From NCBI RefSeq assembly GCF_030272615.1, contig NC_081406.1, positions 474,285,400-474,349,399 on the forward strand: a stretch of 64,000 nucleotides of DNA, read 5' to 3'. Numbering within the stretch: position 1 is the stretch's first letter; every line of letters begins with the position of its first letter. The notes beneath the pieces are model-generated. The model ran no database searches. It was not told the DNA's origin and saw only the letters and a program-made list of their open reading frames with translations. Source of the DNA: Cryptomeria japonica (lineage: Eukaryota > Streptophyta > Pinopsida > Cupressales > Cupressaceae). Below, piece after piece: positions 45,161-57,712 of this stretch. Both the position numbers and the translations under genes were made by a program.

Positions 45161-45990
45161 ACTCTAAAAATTGGGGCGCATTTGATAAAAGAGGGTCTTT
45201 TTTGGATGTTGCGAGGGCTCTGAGGCTCTTTTTTGTTTATATTCCTAGGATGGTAATCCTCCCATTCTTTCTGTGTATCCTCATTGACAACCTCTTTATG
45301 ACAGTTTTGTGGTTGTTGGGTGGACTTCAGTAGGACATTATAAGATGATTAAAAAATTTGGGTCTGCTTTTGGCTATAGATGGAAGGGTCCTAGTGAGTG
45401 GTCGTCGAGGGGCTCTGAGGAGTCTCGACAAGAGTTGGCCCGTATTATTTCTTCCCGAAATTGTAATTCCTTGAAGGGACTGAATATTTTAGCTTGGGGT
45501 AGCGAGTCATCTAGGAAATATTCAGTTGTTGTTGGCTATAAGAAGTTGGTTCATCAAATTTATGGTGGTGAAGTGGTGCCTTGGTGGAAATATGTTTGGA
45601 ATAATTTTTCTTGGCCTAAATGTAATTTTTTCTTGTGGCTGGTGGTTCGGAATGGATGTCTTACTTGGGATAACTTGTGTAAGTGAGGTTTCTATGGGCC
45701 CTCTATATGTGTTCTTTGTTGTAATAGTGAGGAGACTGTCTCCCACCTTTTCTTTTAATGGTCATTCTCTAGAATGATTTGGCACTATTGGTGGGAAACT
45801 TGGAACCATACTTGTTGGCATGCTTCTTCTCTGGTTGAGTTTTGGGACCATTGGAGCTAGACACCTATTGGTACTCCTTTTCTTCATGTTGCCTGGTCTT
45901 TAGGTCCCACTTTTATTATTTGGCACATTTGGTTGGAGAGGAATCGTCGGATTTTTTGAGATGTCAAACTTGTTACTCAACATGTGTGAT
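45161..45990 (+). pseudogene. LINE ORF2, zf-RVT-like region
   Basis: Resumes the LINE after the nested insert. HLIKEGLFWML just after the junction and SVVGYKKLVHQI, WWKYVWNNFSWPKCNFFLWL and CVSEVSMGPLYVFFV correspond to the Trp/Cys-rich zf-RVT part of plant L1 ORF2. Several stops and frame changes are present. Confidence 0.75.
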
Positions 45991-46249
45991 TGAAAATTTA
46001 GCATTATGTTCGAGAGACTGTCTCGACAAAATGTGACCTTGCTGGGGGAGTGGCTCCTAGTGAGATGGACATATGTAAGCGCTTTAATTTTTCTCTTTCT
46101 GGTCCGGGCGTGCAGACGATGTGACAACTTACAAGAAATAGGTGTCGTCATCCGTTACGATGGATTTCTCAAGTGGGCCATTAGAGTCCACCTCCTCTTG
46201 GTGTTTTGAAAATTAATACTGATGTTCTTCAAGGGGAAATTCTAAGCAT

Positions 46250-46687
46250 GCTTGTATTGGTGGAGTGGGATGTGACAGCTTGGGGCACATCCAGTTTCTA
46301 TTTTCTATTTACATAGGCTTTTACACGAACAATTATATGGAGGCTCTTGCTATTATGGTTGCTGTGAGGCGTTGTTGTTCTCTTTGTTGGCGGAAGATTG
46401 TTGTTGAACCATATTCTCAAGTTGTGGTGACTTTGTTGAATCAACAGAAGTTTGATGGTATTAGTTGGCGGTTACAATTGGTTATTCGTCAGATTCTTCT
46501 GCTTTGTAACTCCTTTGAGTCTATCAGTTTCATTCATATTCCTAGGGAACAGAATGGAGTAGTCGATTGTCTTGCTAAGTGGGCCTTTGTCTTTATGGAG
46601 GGCTGGTCTATTGAGGATAGGAGACAACTGTCTCTGGAATTGTCTCATCAGTTGGATCATCTTGTTGATCAGAGCAAGTCTTTGTAA
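46250..46687 (+). pseudogene. LINE ORF2, RNase H domain
   Basis: The 140-codon frame 46265-46687 contains NYMEALAIMVAV (the catalytic Glu), IVVEPYSQVVVTLLNQ (where relatives have an Asp, here Pro) and FIHIPREQNGVVDCLAKWA with its Asn/Asp. Archaeal-type RNase H at the end of ORF2 marks plant L1 lineages. The first catalytic Asp lies upstream, near 46215, outside this frame. Confidence 0.75.
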
Positions 46688-46781
46688 TCTTTTCTTTGCT
46701 AGGCTCTTTGCCTTCCTTTGATGTATTTCTTCTATTTTGAATAAATTTTTACCCCTTTTATTGTCATAGGACACTTAGATG

Positions 46782-48354
46782 AAGATGCATAAGATAGAGG
46801 ATAGGGTTGTCTATCATTAGATAGTAAAATGAAAGGACAATGCTTTACAATAAGGGTTTTCAAGAGAGAGCCAATGAACTCAACTAGGGAATATCATAAT
46901 CTATAAAAGTTACGGTCTTGATGAAAGGGTAGTCACCAAGGTGTGATGGTGATAAGCATAAGTCATAGAATTTGGTCCATCAGCATGCAGGGAAGTTCAT
47001 CACAATGGCGATCCTGTGGAGGATAAAATAAGTAAATTGAGCACATGGTAAAAACCTATCCTTGAATATCGCTCACGACCTCCTTGGGTGTTTAATCTCT
47101 TGCAATTTTTTTAGGCACATGTCCTATGACAGTGGAAAGTTGGTGTAATAGTTCAAAAGGGGATATAATGGCAAATTGCAAGCATATAGGGGCTCGTTGT
47201 GAGTAGTTACAATAGTTGGCAAGTATCTAGAGAATTAGGAATTATGGTTGGAGTAGATTTAGGAGTCAATAAGATAGGGAGGTTTGAAAGTGGTTAGTGA
47301 TTTTTATGGAGGGGACAACAATCACAAGTGTCAAAAGTAGTTGAAACATCAAAGAAAATAGTTGGGTCTTCAAATTGTAAAATAGGAGTTGATAAAGAAA
47401 GATGAGAAAATAGAAGCCAAGTCAAGGTTTTTCTCATCAAATGCCACATAAGCATCCAATATGTGGAAATCAAATTTGAGCGCTCAAGAAGGTGGCTTGA
47501 CTCAGCACAACAAGAGAACACTTGTCATCTATCCTCAAATCATGCACCAAAATGTTAGGAGATGATGCTGAACAATATAAGTGTATGCCTAGCATCAGTT
47601 AAGAGAGAGTTCTTTTCTTTTCACTTTGCAAACCTTGTAGTTTTTGGAGCTCTTACAAGCATGAACAACATTGCAACTCAGACTTGTATGTAGTTGTAAG
47701 AAGTATCATTTGGTCAATAAAACAAGATTTTAGCCTTCTAATACTTCTTTTTTTGTGTGAAGTAATGAAACTTGTAGATATAATTCTTGTGATATTTGAC
47801 ATATCCTTGATTTTATGCTTCATTTTCAATTCACCTTTATGGAGATATATATGAGCGCAAGTCATGGTTTATGTTATCAAGCTATGAATCTTTTAGTTGT
47901 GAAAAACATTTGATTGCCCTTCTAAAATTTTCACAATCTTAACTTTACCATGAAACACTTATGCACAAAGATGTTTAAATTGAGTTGTGCTTATCCTAGT
48001 CTGTTTCTTGAGCATATTGTATGCATATAACAATGCTATTTGTCAAAATATTTTGGTGCATCACCTTAGGTTTTAACTTTCTTTTTAAGTCTCGGTCTCT
48101 CCTTTTCCTAGTTAAGAAGTAGTTTTAGGTGATGGTAACCAGGGAACCAACCCTGTCTAGAGGTTGACCTCTAGCTTTCAAAGTCCACACTTTGAGAGGT
48201 AATCCAATGTTTCACCAATAATTTGAGTTTTCTCAACTTGGCTAAGGTACATTATTTGGTGATAACAATTACCATGCTTAAGAGCTAGAGGTGTGTCCTT
48301 GATTCCTTCAATCTTTATACCATTTCAAGATTGAAGGAACAAGTTGATATTAGA
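46782..48354. other. Stretch without a recognised gene
   Basis: Flank of the LINE, with the same short GTCATA-type words as 23.6-25.7 kb. I looked here for later exons of the PDR transporter on the minus strand and found none. Frames 47294-47521 and 47653-47865 show no domain. Confidence 0.4.
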
Positions 48355-48445
48355 ACTGACCTTGAGCGATCTATCCAAACCCCCAGAGAGTGCCTGCAGC
48401 AAGGTTGATTTTCTAGAACCAGATGGACCTAGAAGAAGTGCCATC
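48355..48445 (-). other. PDR pseudogene exon with Walker A
   Basis: Preceded on the minus strand by an AG acceptor (TATGTAG before GATGGCA). Translates [20 protein letters not shown] and LDRSLKV. Where the next donor should follow LKV-S the sequence is AGTTCT, so the GT donor seems lost. Confidence 0.8.
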
Positions 48446-48764
48446 CTACATAAGACATCACAAATTAAGTTCTCAGGGATTTATAAAAGGATCTATGTTA
48501 ATTGGCTCAAACAATTTGTATATTTTATAATAAGTTGAAAATATCACGTGGTTCATACTACATGTATGCTTTCAATGTGCATGTTAAATTGTCAAGTGGC
48601 ACCCCTAATGTGGGTAGATAGTGCTAGAGAGCATATATGCCTAACCCCAATGGTCTCCACATACCATATGTGTGTACGTGTACACAAATATATCCACAAA
48701 CACAAGAACATGTGTATACTTGTACATATGGCCCTATAAATTTGCAAACATGGATTCCACTCAC

Positions 48765-48853
48765 CTGGAAGGCTTGATGATGCCATTTATGTGTTTCAAA
48801 ATTGTCAAACTAGTTCTTTTTGTTGGAGACAAATATATAAATTCCGAGAATCT
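48765..48853 (-). other. PDR pseudogene exon ending at a canonical donor
   Basis: 89 bases between an AG acceptor (GATATCAG) and a perfect GTGAGT donor (minus strand, 48764-48759). Translates from RFSEFIYLSPTKR to INGIIKPS, with the split Arg codon completed by the next exon. Confidence 0.8.
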
Positions 48854-48977
48854 CTGATATCAGTGGAAAGAGAAAAATAGTTATACTTGGAAACTAGAGG
48901 ATATATAAATAGTTTAATGCAAAAGTTGTGTTTTGGATCTAATGATCCCACAATAAAGAAAGGCATGGAGGAGTCAC

Positions 48978-49142
48978 ATCAATAGCATTTCTAGCAGCAC
49001 TCCAAAGCGATGGAAGAGCTCTTCCATCAACATATCCCACAACCTCCACTTTAAGATTTTCAAACCGGACTTCCACTGTAGGGAGAGTGAGACCTTCTCT
49101 GACTTCAGATAAAGAATTGTATGTGAAGTCCACGTTGAAGCA
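48978..49142 (-). other. PDR pseudogene exon with the LPTVEVRFENL motif
   Basis: Codes for LPTVEVRFENLKVEV, the signature of the PDR N-terminal domain, and ends NAID before GTGACT, a plausible donor. Its 5' limit is uncertain; a stop occurs a few codons upstream of 49142. Confidence 0.8.
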
Positions 49143-49633
49143 TGATCAATTTACCTAAAGGTTAAGAAAAAATATCAAACTACTATTTTTGGAACCTAAA
49201 TACAAACTTTGGTAAAGTAAAGTGGATTGTACCCAGTAAGAGGATTGGGCACATTTTTTTCAAACATACGTTTTGAAATAAATTACAAATAATCTAAAAA
49301 CTATAATGAATAAAAGCTTGCGTGACTACAAAAATATGTACCCCATCTAATAGCCAGATATGATATCTACAGACAATTCTCATAAGAAACTATATCCATA
49401 TTACTACATCATTTGTTCTTAGAAATCACAGTCCCCTATATGTCAAGATAACCAAATGGCTAGCTAAAATCTTAGGAAACATAGAGTATACAACTACAAT
49501 GCACACAATTTCTAATAGCAATAAGCATTTCAGTAGTCCTTGGACTCCATCACAAAATAAAATGTTGACCTCATTGAAAGAGATATAAGTAGAGACAAAC
49601 TATCAACGAAGGAAAGCACCGATTACTTAAGAC

Positions 49634-49860
49634 CTGTCTTCCGTCTTCTAAGTTTCTGCAGCAACTCCTCATTGTCTTCTTTTGGAAATTGAATCAACCT
49701 ATCCATCAATCAAAGACATCAACCCGCGTATAAGCCACAACTCCTTCTCTCTTATTTTCCTCCAAAATGGTCACAAGTTGGGAGCTTTTGAATGGCCAAA
49801 CTTCGTCATTAACATCATTAACACCATAGTAAAAGTCTCTAGATTCATTACAAGGGCGGA
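49634..49860 (-). other. PDR pseudogene first exon, damaged
   Basis: ILEENKREGVVAYTRVDVFD and, after a frame change, MDRLIQFPKEDNEELLQKLR. Both match the order of the PDR N-terminus (after the WAALEKLPTY region, which is itself degraded here). It ends ACAG before GTCTTA, a weak donor at 49633. Confidence 0.6.
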
Positions 49861-49870
49861 GGCATTTTGA

Positions 49871-52029
49871 TCAACACTTGGCAGGCTTTTCTCAAAGATT
49901 TGATAAAAAACGAAAGAAAAACTGAATTGAATCCATAAAATACCCAATAACAACGACAAGGAATCTATTTATGAATCCTAATTGGTATGCATTTCCTTCG
50001 CTGTGAATGCACCTACACGAATAGGCACTATTAGACAATTTTTCTTTGGGGTACTTGTAATTTTTTTTCTCAATTCTCAAAACTCTGTAAGAACTGGGGC
50101 CAGCTTATAGTCAACACCTGTAACCACCCTTTCCATTGACTCAATCTAAACTAAAATCAAAACTTATTCCACAGTTGCAATGCTTTATATTCCTTGGTGG
50201 CAATTGGTAAGTCTTTTATATAGGGTAGAATTCAACAAATGGCATTTGTTTACGTGAAGTAAAAGATTAGCAAGCTAATGGGACATTTTTTCATGATTGT
50301 GTGTTGGACGTTCTTTTATTATAACTATATAATCTTGTTTGTTGTCATTGAGATTTATTTCGTGAAGCATGTATTGCTAACATAATGTATTGTATGTCTT
50401 TGTTTGAGAAAAATTAACTATACCAATTGTAAATTAAATATCATATATCTATATCTATATATATTGTATATGTCTTCAAACGTTTAGTGTTGTAGTAGAA
50501 ACATTCCATTGGTGAGGCAACCATCAAGGTTCAACCCCTTGTTGGGCCAGTGAGCTCACATGCTTTCTACCTTTGTGGGGTTGTTGAGCTCGTGGGTTTG
50601 AACAAGTGAAGTGTGGAGAATGATTAACCCCCTAAAAAATGGACAAAATAACAAACTTTTTCATCATTGATTCCACATTGACTCTTAACCCTATCTCCGA
50701 TTTCTAAGTAATTCAATAATTTCACGAGTTTCTCGAGGGTTTTCCAAGTTTTTCCAATAATTTGTTACATTTTTTTGCCATTTTTTAGGGTTTTTAACAT
50801 GATTTAAATGCAAAAAATCATTGAATTTTTTTTTTTTTGGGGGAGGGGGGGGGGGTTTTAACATGATTTAAATGCAAAAAAAATTTGAAATTTGGGTCAA
50901 TGATTTTTTCATGAATCGGGATTTTTTTCGGGGAATAAATCGACTGGCTCCAGGATTTAGGATTAATCAAATATAATTACGATTATTTGCAGACTATTGC
51001 TTCTATGGACTCTTAATAACTATTCTATCAATGGAATGTGTGTATTATACTTTATAGCAATCCACAATTCAACTTGAGCATGCAATGATGAATTACACCT
51101 TTCATTAGGAGATGAGTAAAAGGAAAAAAGACATTTGCAATATACAACCCCAAAAAATCAAAATGAAGGCAATTAAGCTAAACTGCACTGGTGCCATCAC
51201 TTTTTAAAGCCGTTTGTATTCAACTAGTATTTTTATATGTGATATGAACTAATGCAGATATTTTAGAATCTAATCATAGTCTCTAACCCAAAACTGGGTA
51301 TTCCTATTTGCATATAGTTGTTAATTATCAAGATTCCAAAGGTTGGACAAGTCACATTAGGTCCCATAAGACTAACGTCTTAGACATTTTAATGGATCTC
51401 ACACCTCCAACAAAACTCTAGGCTCTGAAAAGAATTGGCTACATTTTTTAGGGAGGAAGGCAAGGACATAAACATGCCCTATAACGAGTCTTAAAACCTA
51501 ATAAAAACATTGTAAATCTATTTGAAATCTTGTGATCCAATATACTCAAAAGCACAAGATGGTGTAAAAAAGTCCCAACTTCAATACTTACTTGGACACA
51601 TGATCTCTTTTTAACCATATGGGTCTATAAGATACTAATACATTTCAGCTCCCCAATAGTCTTCTTCTGCAATGTTTCACAAGTACCTGGTTTGATCTAC
51701 TTCTTCCATTGATACTGCCACTTGGGTGTTTTGTGCTTATGATTTCAATTCATTGTATGCTTATATGTTTTAAGATAATGTATAAGGATTATATGAGTGG
51801 GCCCCATCCCTACAACACCCTTACATAGAATTGAGCTTCATCATAAAACATGTTGTAACAACCTAAAACCGAATTTTGGAATGACAAAACTGATAGATGT
51901 AATGTATATTAGAATATAAATTATATCTAGATGTTATCCATTTGGACCAATTGTGACCATAACATACAATAACATGTCACGTGGCATTTTGATTTGGAAG
52001 TCTTTCGTGTACTATTAATCATTTGTATA
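49871..52029. other. Stretch without a recognised gene
   Basis: AT-rich intergenic-like DNA. A T13 then G-rich run (about 50826-50856) is a homopolymer block. A segment at 50490-50615 has GGTTCAACCCC and GGGTTTGAAC words reminiscent of tRNA-type promoter boxes, but no SINE structure could be established. Confidence 0.4.
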
Positions 52030-52200
52030 TCATTTATGACATAACTGTGTTCAATTGAAACCATGTAATATAACCATGTAATATACCTAAGCATTTCATT
52101 TGTGACATAGTTGTGTTCAATTGAAATCATCTAATATACCTGAGTATGTCATTTATGACATTAGTGTATTCAATTGAAACCCCCTGATATACCTGAGCAC
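52030..52200 (+). repeat. Three tandem units of 52-66 bp
   Basis: Units begin TCATTTATGAC/TCATTTGTGAC at 52030, 52096 and 52149, each continuing GTGTTCAATTGAAA and ATATACCTGAG. The first unit has an internal doubling of CCATGTAATATA. Confidence 0.7.
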
Positions 52201-54763
52201 AAGGGCCTAGGCAACTAGATTCTCACATACCATTTTATATGTAGATGTTAGACCTTAGAGAAGTGAATTTGTTTTGTAAAGATTTAGCGAAATTTGTGTA
52301 CTCTAATAATTTGGTTTGTAGTTAAATATCGATGCTCTCTTTGCATCTCAATTTAGCATGTTTTTTAATTACATGAAGTACCAGAACCTAAAATTTAGCT
52401 TACTGCAAAGACTCAACTTTCAAGTTGATGTTGCAAGGAAAAGATTCTACAGAAAATTATGTAGACAACTTTGAAATTTAACATTTCTGGTCACACTTCA
52501 CAAACCATTATTGGTATAAATTGATTAGATCTACCTCTTGATAGATTTAGATTAGACATCACACATACATTTCCTTTTTCTTTGTGAAGGCTTGAAACAG
52601 AGTTTACAAGTCTTTCATGAGGCTCAAGATTATGGGCTTATTTTCTACAATAGTCGATGTTACAATATCAAAATATAAGGCACTCCAGTTAGCTGTTATG
52701 TAATGCCCCGCCAAGAAACCTTAAAGGATTCAACTAAAACTCTCTAAAAGAGTGCAAATAATTTGTTTTTAACATTAAAAAACTTAAAGATGCATTAAAT
52801 TAAATATTGCAATAACATTTGCACAAGCAGAATTAATTTAAACACCTAAAGGGTTTCCAACAAAGATTACTCGATTAATCTAATGAACATAAAGGTTTAT
52901 TAATCCAATTAACAAAGAGAATCATTAAACCTACCCATGATAAAACGATTACCACAAGGACATATATATAAAATTCCATAAGAGATTTAAAGTTAGCATG
53001 ATTGAATATATACATATGATATTAGCTACATTACATCATTAAGCTACATCCATCATAATCCATATTACTGCATCTAATTTATAACTTCATACATGCAATA
53101 AGATTAATATCATCTAAATTACATTATACATTTTAACCATAATGCCATTCATACATTCTAAATAAAAAGGAACCAAATGAACACATACACCATACAACAC
53201 CAAAATTGATATCGGAGTTCACCCCTAATGGGCTACATCTCCAGGTCTGCTTCAAATACAAGACCCTTCTAATAAATAATAGGTGAAAAATACATAAGGT
53301 TCACTTCAATTACATCCTGTCATCAAGGCATACAAAAAAAATGATACATGTGACCACATAGGGTCTCAGAGATACATGAATAATCCAAGAAGAAGAAAGA
53401 GGATCCATTTGAAACATAGTATGGAGTAAATACAAGAGAACAACTGGAGCACCAACGAAACTAAATCCACGCAATCCATCATAAGCATCCCATGGTCTAA
53501 CATGAATATCAGGAACTCTCAAAAAGCATAAACAATTAGATAAGAATCCCACAAACAGTGCTCCAAGAAAAATCAACACAAATTGCACACTAGTGAACAT
53601 AAGGGAAGAGTATCATCACATAGCTTGGTATGGTTACCTTGGCAGGCCTCCATAGGTTCCGACCCCCATCCACTGGGTTACTCTGGCAGCCTCTCTCAAA
53701 CCTCCGGCCCCATCCAAGTCTCATGTGGACCCAACACATCCTTTCGTGAAGACAAGGTTGTTGGTTTGCCATTCCAGGCCTTCTCACTGCATCCTGAGTT
53801 TGTACTAGCACTCAACCCATGCGTGAGGCACAATTATCTTACTTAGTATTTTCATCTACCAAACCCCCTAATAATTTATTAAGTTATCACTTATTTAGAC
53901 ACACTTTCGATGGGTTACCCTGCTACCGCATTGTGCGTGACCCCCACTCAAAGCCACTCTCCCATATGACACTTACCCACAAATCAAATGAACTCCCAAA
54001 ACCAAGGTATACACAAGAAATAGTATACGAAATTCAAAGCAATAGAAAACCATTTGGCCAAACAAGCCCTTGCACACAGATAACCAACTGACGATCCTCT
54101 GACTAAAGACATGACCAGTTACAATCAACCACATGACAACAGCCAATGCTCGCAATTAAGAACTTGCCATTTTTTGAAATCAAATGTGAATACAGTATTT
54201 AAACACGCATTTTCATTAACCTATAATGACAATCATTTTTCCATTTCATTTAATATATGTTGACCAAGGTTCTCTAACTCAACTACATTTCAATTGCATT
54301 ATAAAATAAATATCAATACTTTACAATAAATGTCAAACCAAAATCTCATTTATGCAATTATATTTATATGCTATAAATATAAATATATAATTTAATTTAT
54401 ATATTAAGTAACCTAAAATTGATATTTATTTTTTAAAATAAAAATCATAATTTCCATTCTTTTTCAAAATAAAATATCTAATCTAATCTTTTCTTAATCA
54501 ACTATATATTTTCAAATATATGAAAATATAAATTAAAAACTATTATTGATAATTATTTTTCAAAATAAAATAATCATTTCCCTTTTCTCAAAATAAAATT
54601 TCTAATCTATTTTTTTTTTAAAATCATACAAAACTATATATATATATATTAAAAATTAATAATAAAAAAAAAAACTTTAAACAAAATAAAATTTAAAAAC
54701 TTTTTAAATTTCTTTTTTTTTTAAATAATAGCCACCCACGTGGGCCTCCCTTTTTTAATGGGA
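52201..54763. other. Repetitive AT-rich stretch, possible LTR start at 52699
   Basis: No gene. TGTAATGCCCCGCCAAG at 52699 resembles the start of several plant LTRs, but I did not find its end or partner. 53600-53990 is less AT-rich. From 54200 the base composition is extreme, with TTTTCAAAATAAAAT words repeated at 54464, 54550 and 54580. Confidence 0.35.
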
Positions 54764-54819
54764 AGGCTTGTGGAGACCATGTCTTGGTCTCCCCAGACCA
54801 CGAAATGGCCTCCACAACC

Positions 54820-54820
<1 letters not shown>
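54764..54820. repeat. Double inverted repeat (hairpin) beside the microsatellite
   Basis: Outer arms AGGCTTGTGGAGACCAT and ATGGCCTCCACAACCT are complementary but for a few bases. An inner pair GGAGACCA and TGGTCTCC is perfect, with a five-base loop. It directly borders the TA repeat. Confidence 0.55.
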
Positions 54821-55637
<817 letters not shown>

Positions 55638-56684
55638 TGTAATACCCTAAAAATGATCATCTAAACCATGAGCCCCTAATCTCGACAACATCACCAAGGT
55701 CCTAACCAAAGACAATTAAATAAATCTTGAGCACAAAATTAATTCTTTAATCATCAAATGTCACATGGCAAATTAATCACTCAATATTAATTAAATAATT
55801 TATTTAATTTATTGATCATTCCAAGTAAATCATTTTTAAACAATTATCTTATTTATTTTATTAAATATCCTAGCATATTTAATTAAATAAATCAATTTGC
55901 CATAAATCTTCAAAAAAGGAAACAAATCAAGAAAGAGGAATTGGAAATTTTGAGCACAAATCTTCAAAAATGGAAAAAAATAAAAAAAGGAATTAATTGA
56001 CCAAGAAAGAATTAAAAATTGAGAAAAGAAATCAATTGGAGATAATATTGAAAAACAAATTAAAAATTGATAAATAATCTCAAAGAAAGCAATTAAAACA
56101 ATTGAATATTAAAATTGAATGAAATAGAGAATAAATAAGTTTTTTTTATTTTATCTTAATTATAGTTCAATTTCCTTTAAAACTGAGAAAAGCATCCTAT
56201 CACGTCAATTCACCTGGATTGTGCTTCCTCTTGGAAAATCTTGACCACTCATCATCATTTGATCTCAACCGTTGGTTTCTTTTTGAATTTTCTATAAACT
56301 TAGGCTCTCATCTCTCATTAAAAAATCCTGGAGAATATATTGTTATTATGTCGTTTTTGCTCTAGGGTCATTGAGAATTTGCATTGAGATATTGCATATT
56401 AGTTATTTCATATTGCTTAAATCATGTTATATTAATCTTGCATTTATTTAGCTCATATTCATACTCATATAGATTTAAAAACCCTTCGTTTAGGTGTTGT
56501 CTAGTCATTGGATAGCTTAGCAATCTGAGAGCAATCTAAACTCGCATCTACTTGAAGGCAATGGGTCGCTTTGTAATGGTTTTATTATTCATTGATTATT
56601 GATCTGTCTAACCATGCATGTAATGACTTAATTGAAGTGTTGTGTATTCCAGATACAAATACAGGTCCACTTTTCACACACACA
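55638..56684 (+). repeat. 5' LTR of the young element
   Basis: Starts TGTAATACCCTAAAAATG and ends TTTTCACACACACA. By eye only about five mismatches occur in the first 240 bases against 62838 onward. Frames at 56585-56942 just downstream are not genes. Confidence 0.9.
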
Positions 56685-56688
56685 TTTC

Positions 56689-56706
56689 TGGCACCCACCG
56701 TGGGGC
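56689..56706 (+). other. Primer binding site of the young element
   Basis: TGGCACCCACCGTGGGGC, four bases after the LTR end, one base off the frequent TGGCGCCCACCGTGGGGC of plant Ty3/gypsy elements. The change is again one that CpG decay would produce. Confidence 0.7.
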
Positions 56707-57387
56707 AGAAGACTACATTTTTCGGCCTCCAAAGACTGACTTTTTTATTTTTGTTATTTTTCAGGTTTTTTGACTTTTCAGATTTTCGGTCGTACAGCCT
56801 TTGCGTCATCCTTTGTCATACGAGCAGAAATCGTCTATCGTACAAAATCAGTCAAATAAAATCAACAAAATCAGTGATCAAAAAATTTGTCTGTGTCACA
56901 AACAGGTATACCTTAGTTGTCAAAAACTCTGTCCACCTCTAAACTGGTCATTGTCAGTCATTGAAACATTAGTCCTTATAAAAAACTAGTAGTTGTCGGT
57001 CATTGAAACTCTGTCTGTCAGAATGTCGTCTCTGTTTAATCCTTCATCGTATGAATTCCTGATCTTGTCAGTCAAAATAGTCAAAGTTTCCCAGATCAGT
57101 CTACAACGAGCATAAAATTGGTTATCAATTTTGTCGATCATCTTTAAGCTAGTTCAAACAAACATCTTATCAAACCTAAGTTAACTTAGATAACATCTTA
57201 CACAAGATAGATCATTCCTGAAACCAAACTAGATCTTAGTTACTTCACTCAATCACTACGTTAAATGAACTACTAGCTACAATTTGATCTTGACTTCTGC
57301 AACACATCTAGCTCTCAGTCCTATCGGTTGTAAATACCTATTCAAACCAGAAGCTCTTCTAAAATTTTTGACAAAAGTAAGAATCTC

Positions 57388-57712
57388 ATGGATACCTTAG
57401 CTCCAATCCCCATGGCTACCTTGGCTCAAATGCTTCAAGATATCAAGGAAGAAATATATGACATGAAAATCCAACATAATAAACCAATGACTCCATTTGA
57501 AAAACAAATGCATGATATCAAGAGTGAGAAACTTCAAGGAATGCTAAAATGATTATGTGATTTGACAATCGAATACCAGCAAATAATTGACAATCAAAGA
57601 CCAAATCTCATACAAGATCACAAAACACCTTCACCAAGTCAAAAAGACATCTATTCCCTAGATAGACAGTTTACACCTTTGGGGCAATCTATTGAGTCAG
57701 CTTTGGAATAGC
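57388..57712 (+). pseudogene. Gag-like start, interrupted
   Basis: ATG at 57388 with LAPIPMATLAQMLQDIKEEI and FEKQMHDIKSEKLQ, helical and Lys/Glu-rich. A TGA at about 57550 and a TAG near 57708 interrupt it, both where Arg or Gln would fit. The proline-rich ORF follows in another frame. It may be the true N-terminus of that protein. Confidence 0.45.

Larger units (their letters stand above)
25686..46764 (+). mobile_element. LINE (L1-like), split by a nested gypsy-like element
   Basis: Left part 25686-30039, right part 45161-46764. ORF1 carries a DUF4283-like segment and a zinc knuckle; ORF2 carries endonuclease, reverse transcriptase, a zf-RVT-like stretch and RNase H. When the insert and one GGCAT are removed the ORF2 frame runs across the junction (...VIWH then TLK). 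Imperfect direct repeats ATAAGACACTCAGATG (about 25669-25684) and ATAGGACACTTAGATG (about 46766-46781) flank it and could be the target duplication, which sets the limits given. No clear poly(A) tail remains. Stops and frame breaks are frequent. Confidence 0.8.
48355..49860 (-). pseudogene. PDR-type ABCG transporter gene fragment
   Basis: Minus strand, four exon-like pieces in the order of a pleiotropic-drug-resistance ABC transporter. They are 49860-49634 (N-terminus ending EDNEELLQKLRRRK), 49142-48978 (LTLPTVEVRFENLKVEV, then ALPSLWSAARNAID), 48853-48765 (LTILKHINGIIKPSR) and 48445-48355 (Walker [21 protein letters not shown]). The reading phase joins between the second, third and fourth. 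In full genes these are the first few hundred of about 1,400 residues; nothing after Walker A was found. Walker A has Arg for the usual Gly before Lys. Family members export terpenoids and other compounds across the plasma membrane. Stops in the first piece and 3' truncation make it a pseudogene. Confidence 0.8.

Noticed and set aside
50490-50615. Possible tRNA-derived SINE (GGTTCAACCCC and GGGTTTGAAC)
   Set aside because: Boxes are imperfect and wrongly spaced, and there is no tail or target duplication.
52699-53300. Possible LTR starting TGTAATGCCCCGCC
   Set aside because: No matching end, partner copy or target duplication could be found, so I kept it only as a note.
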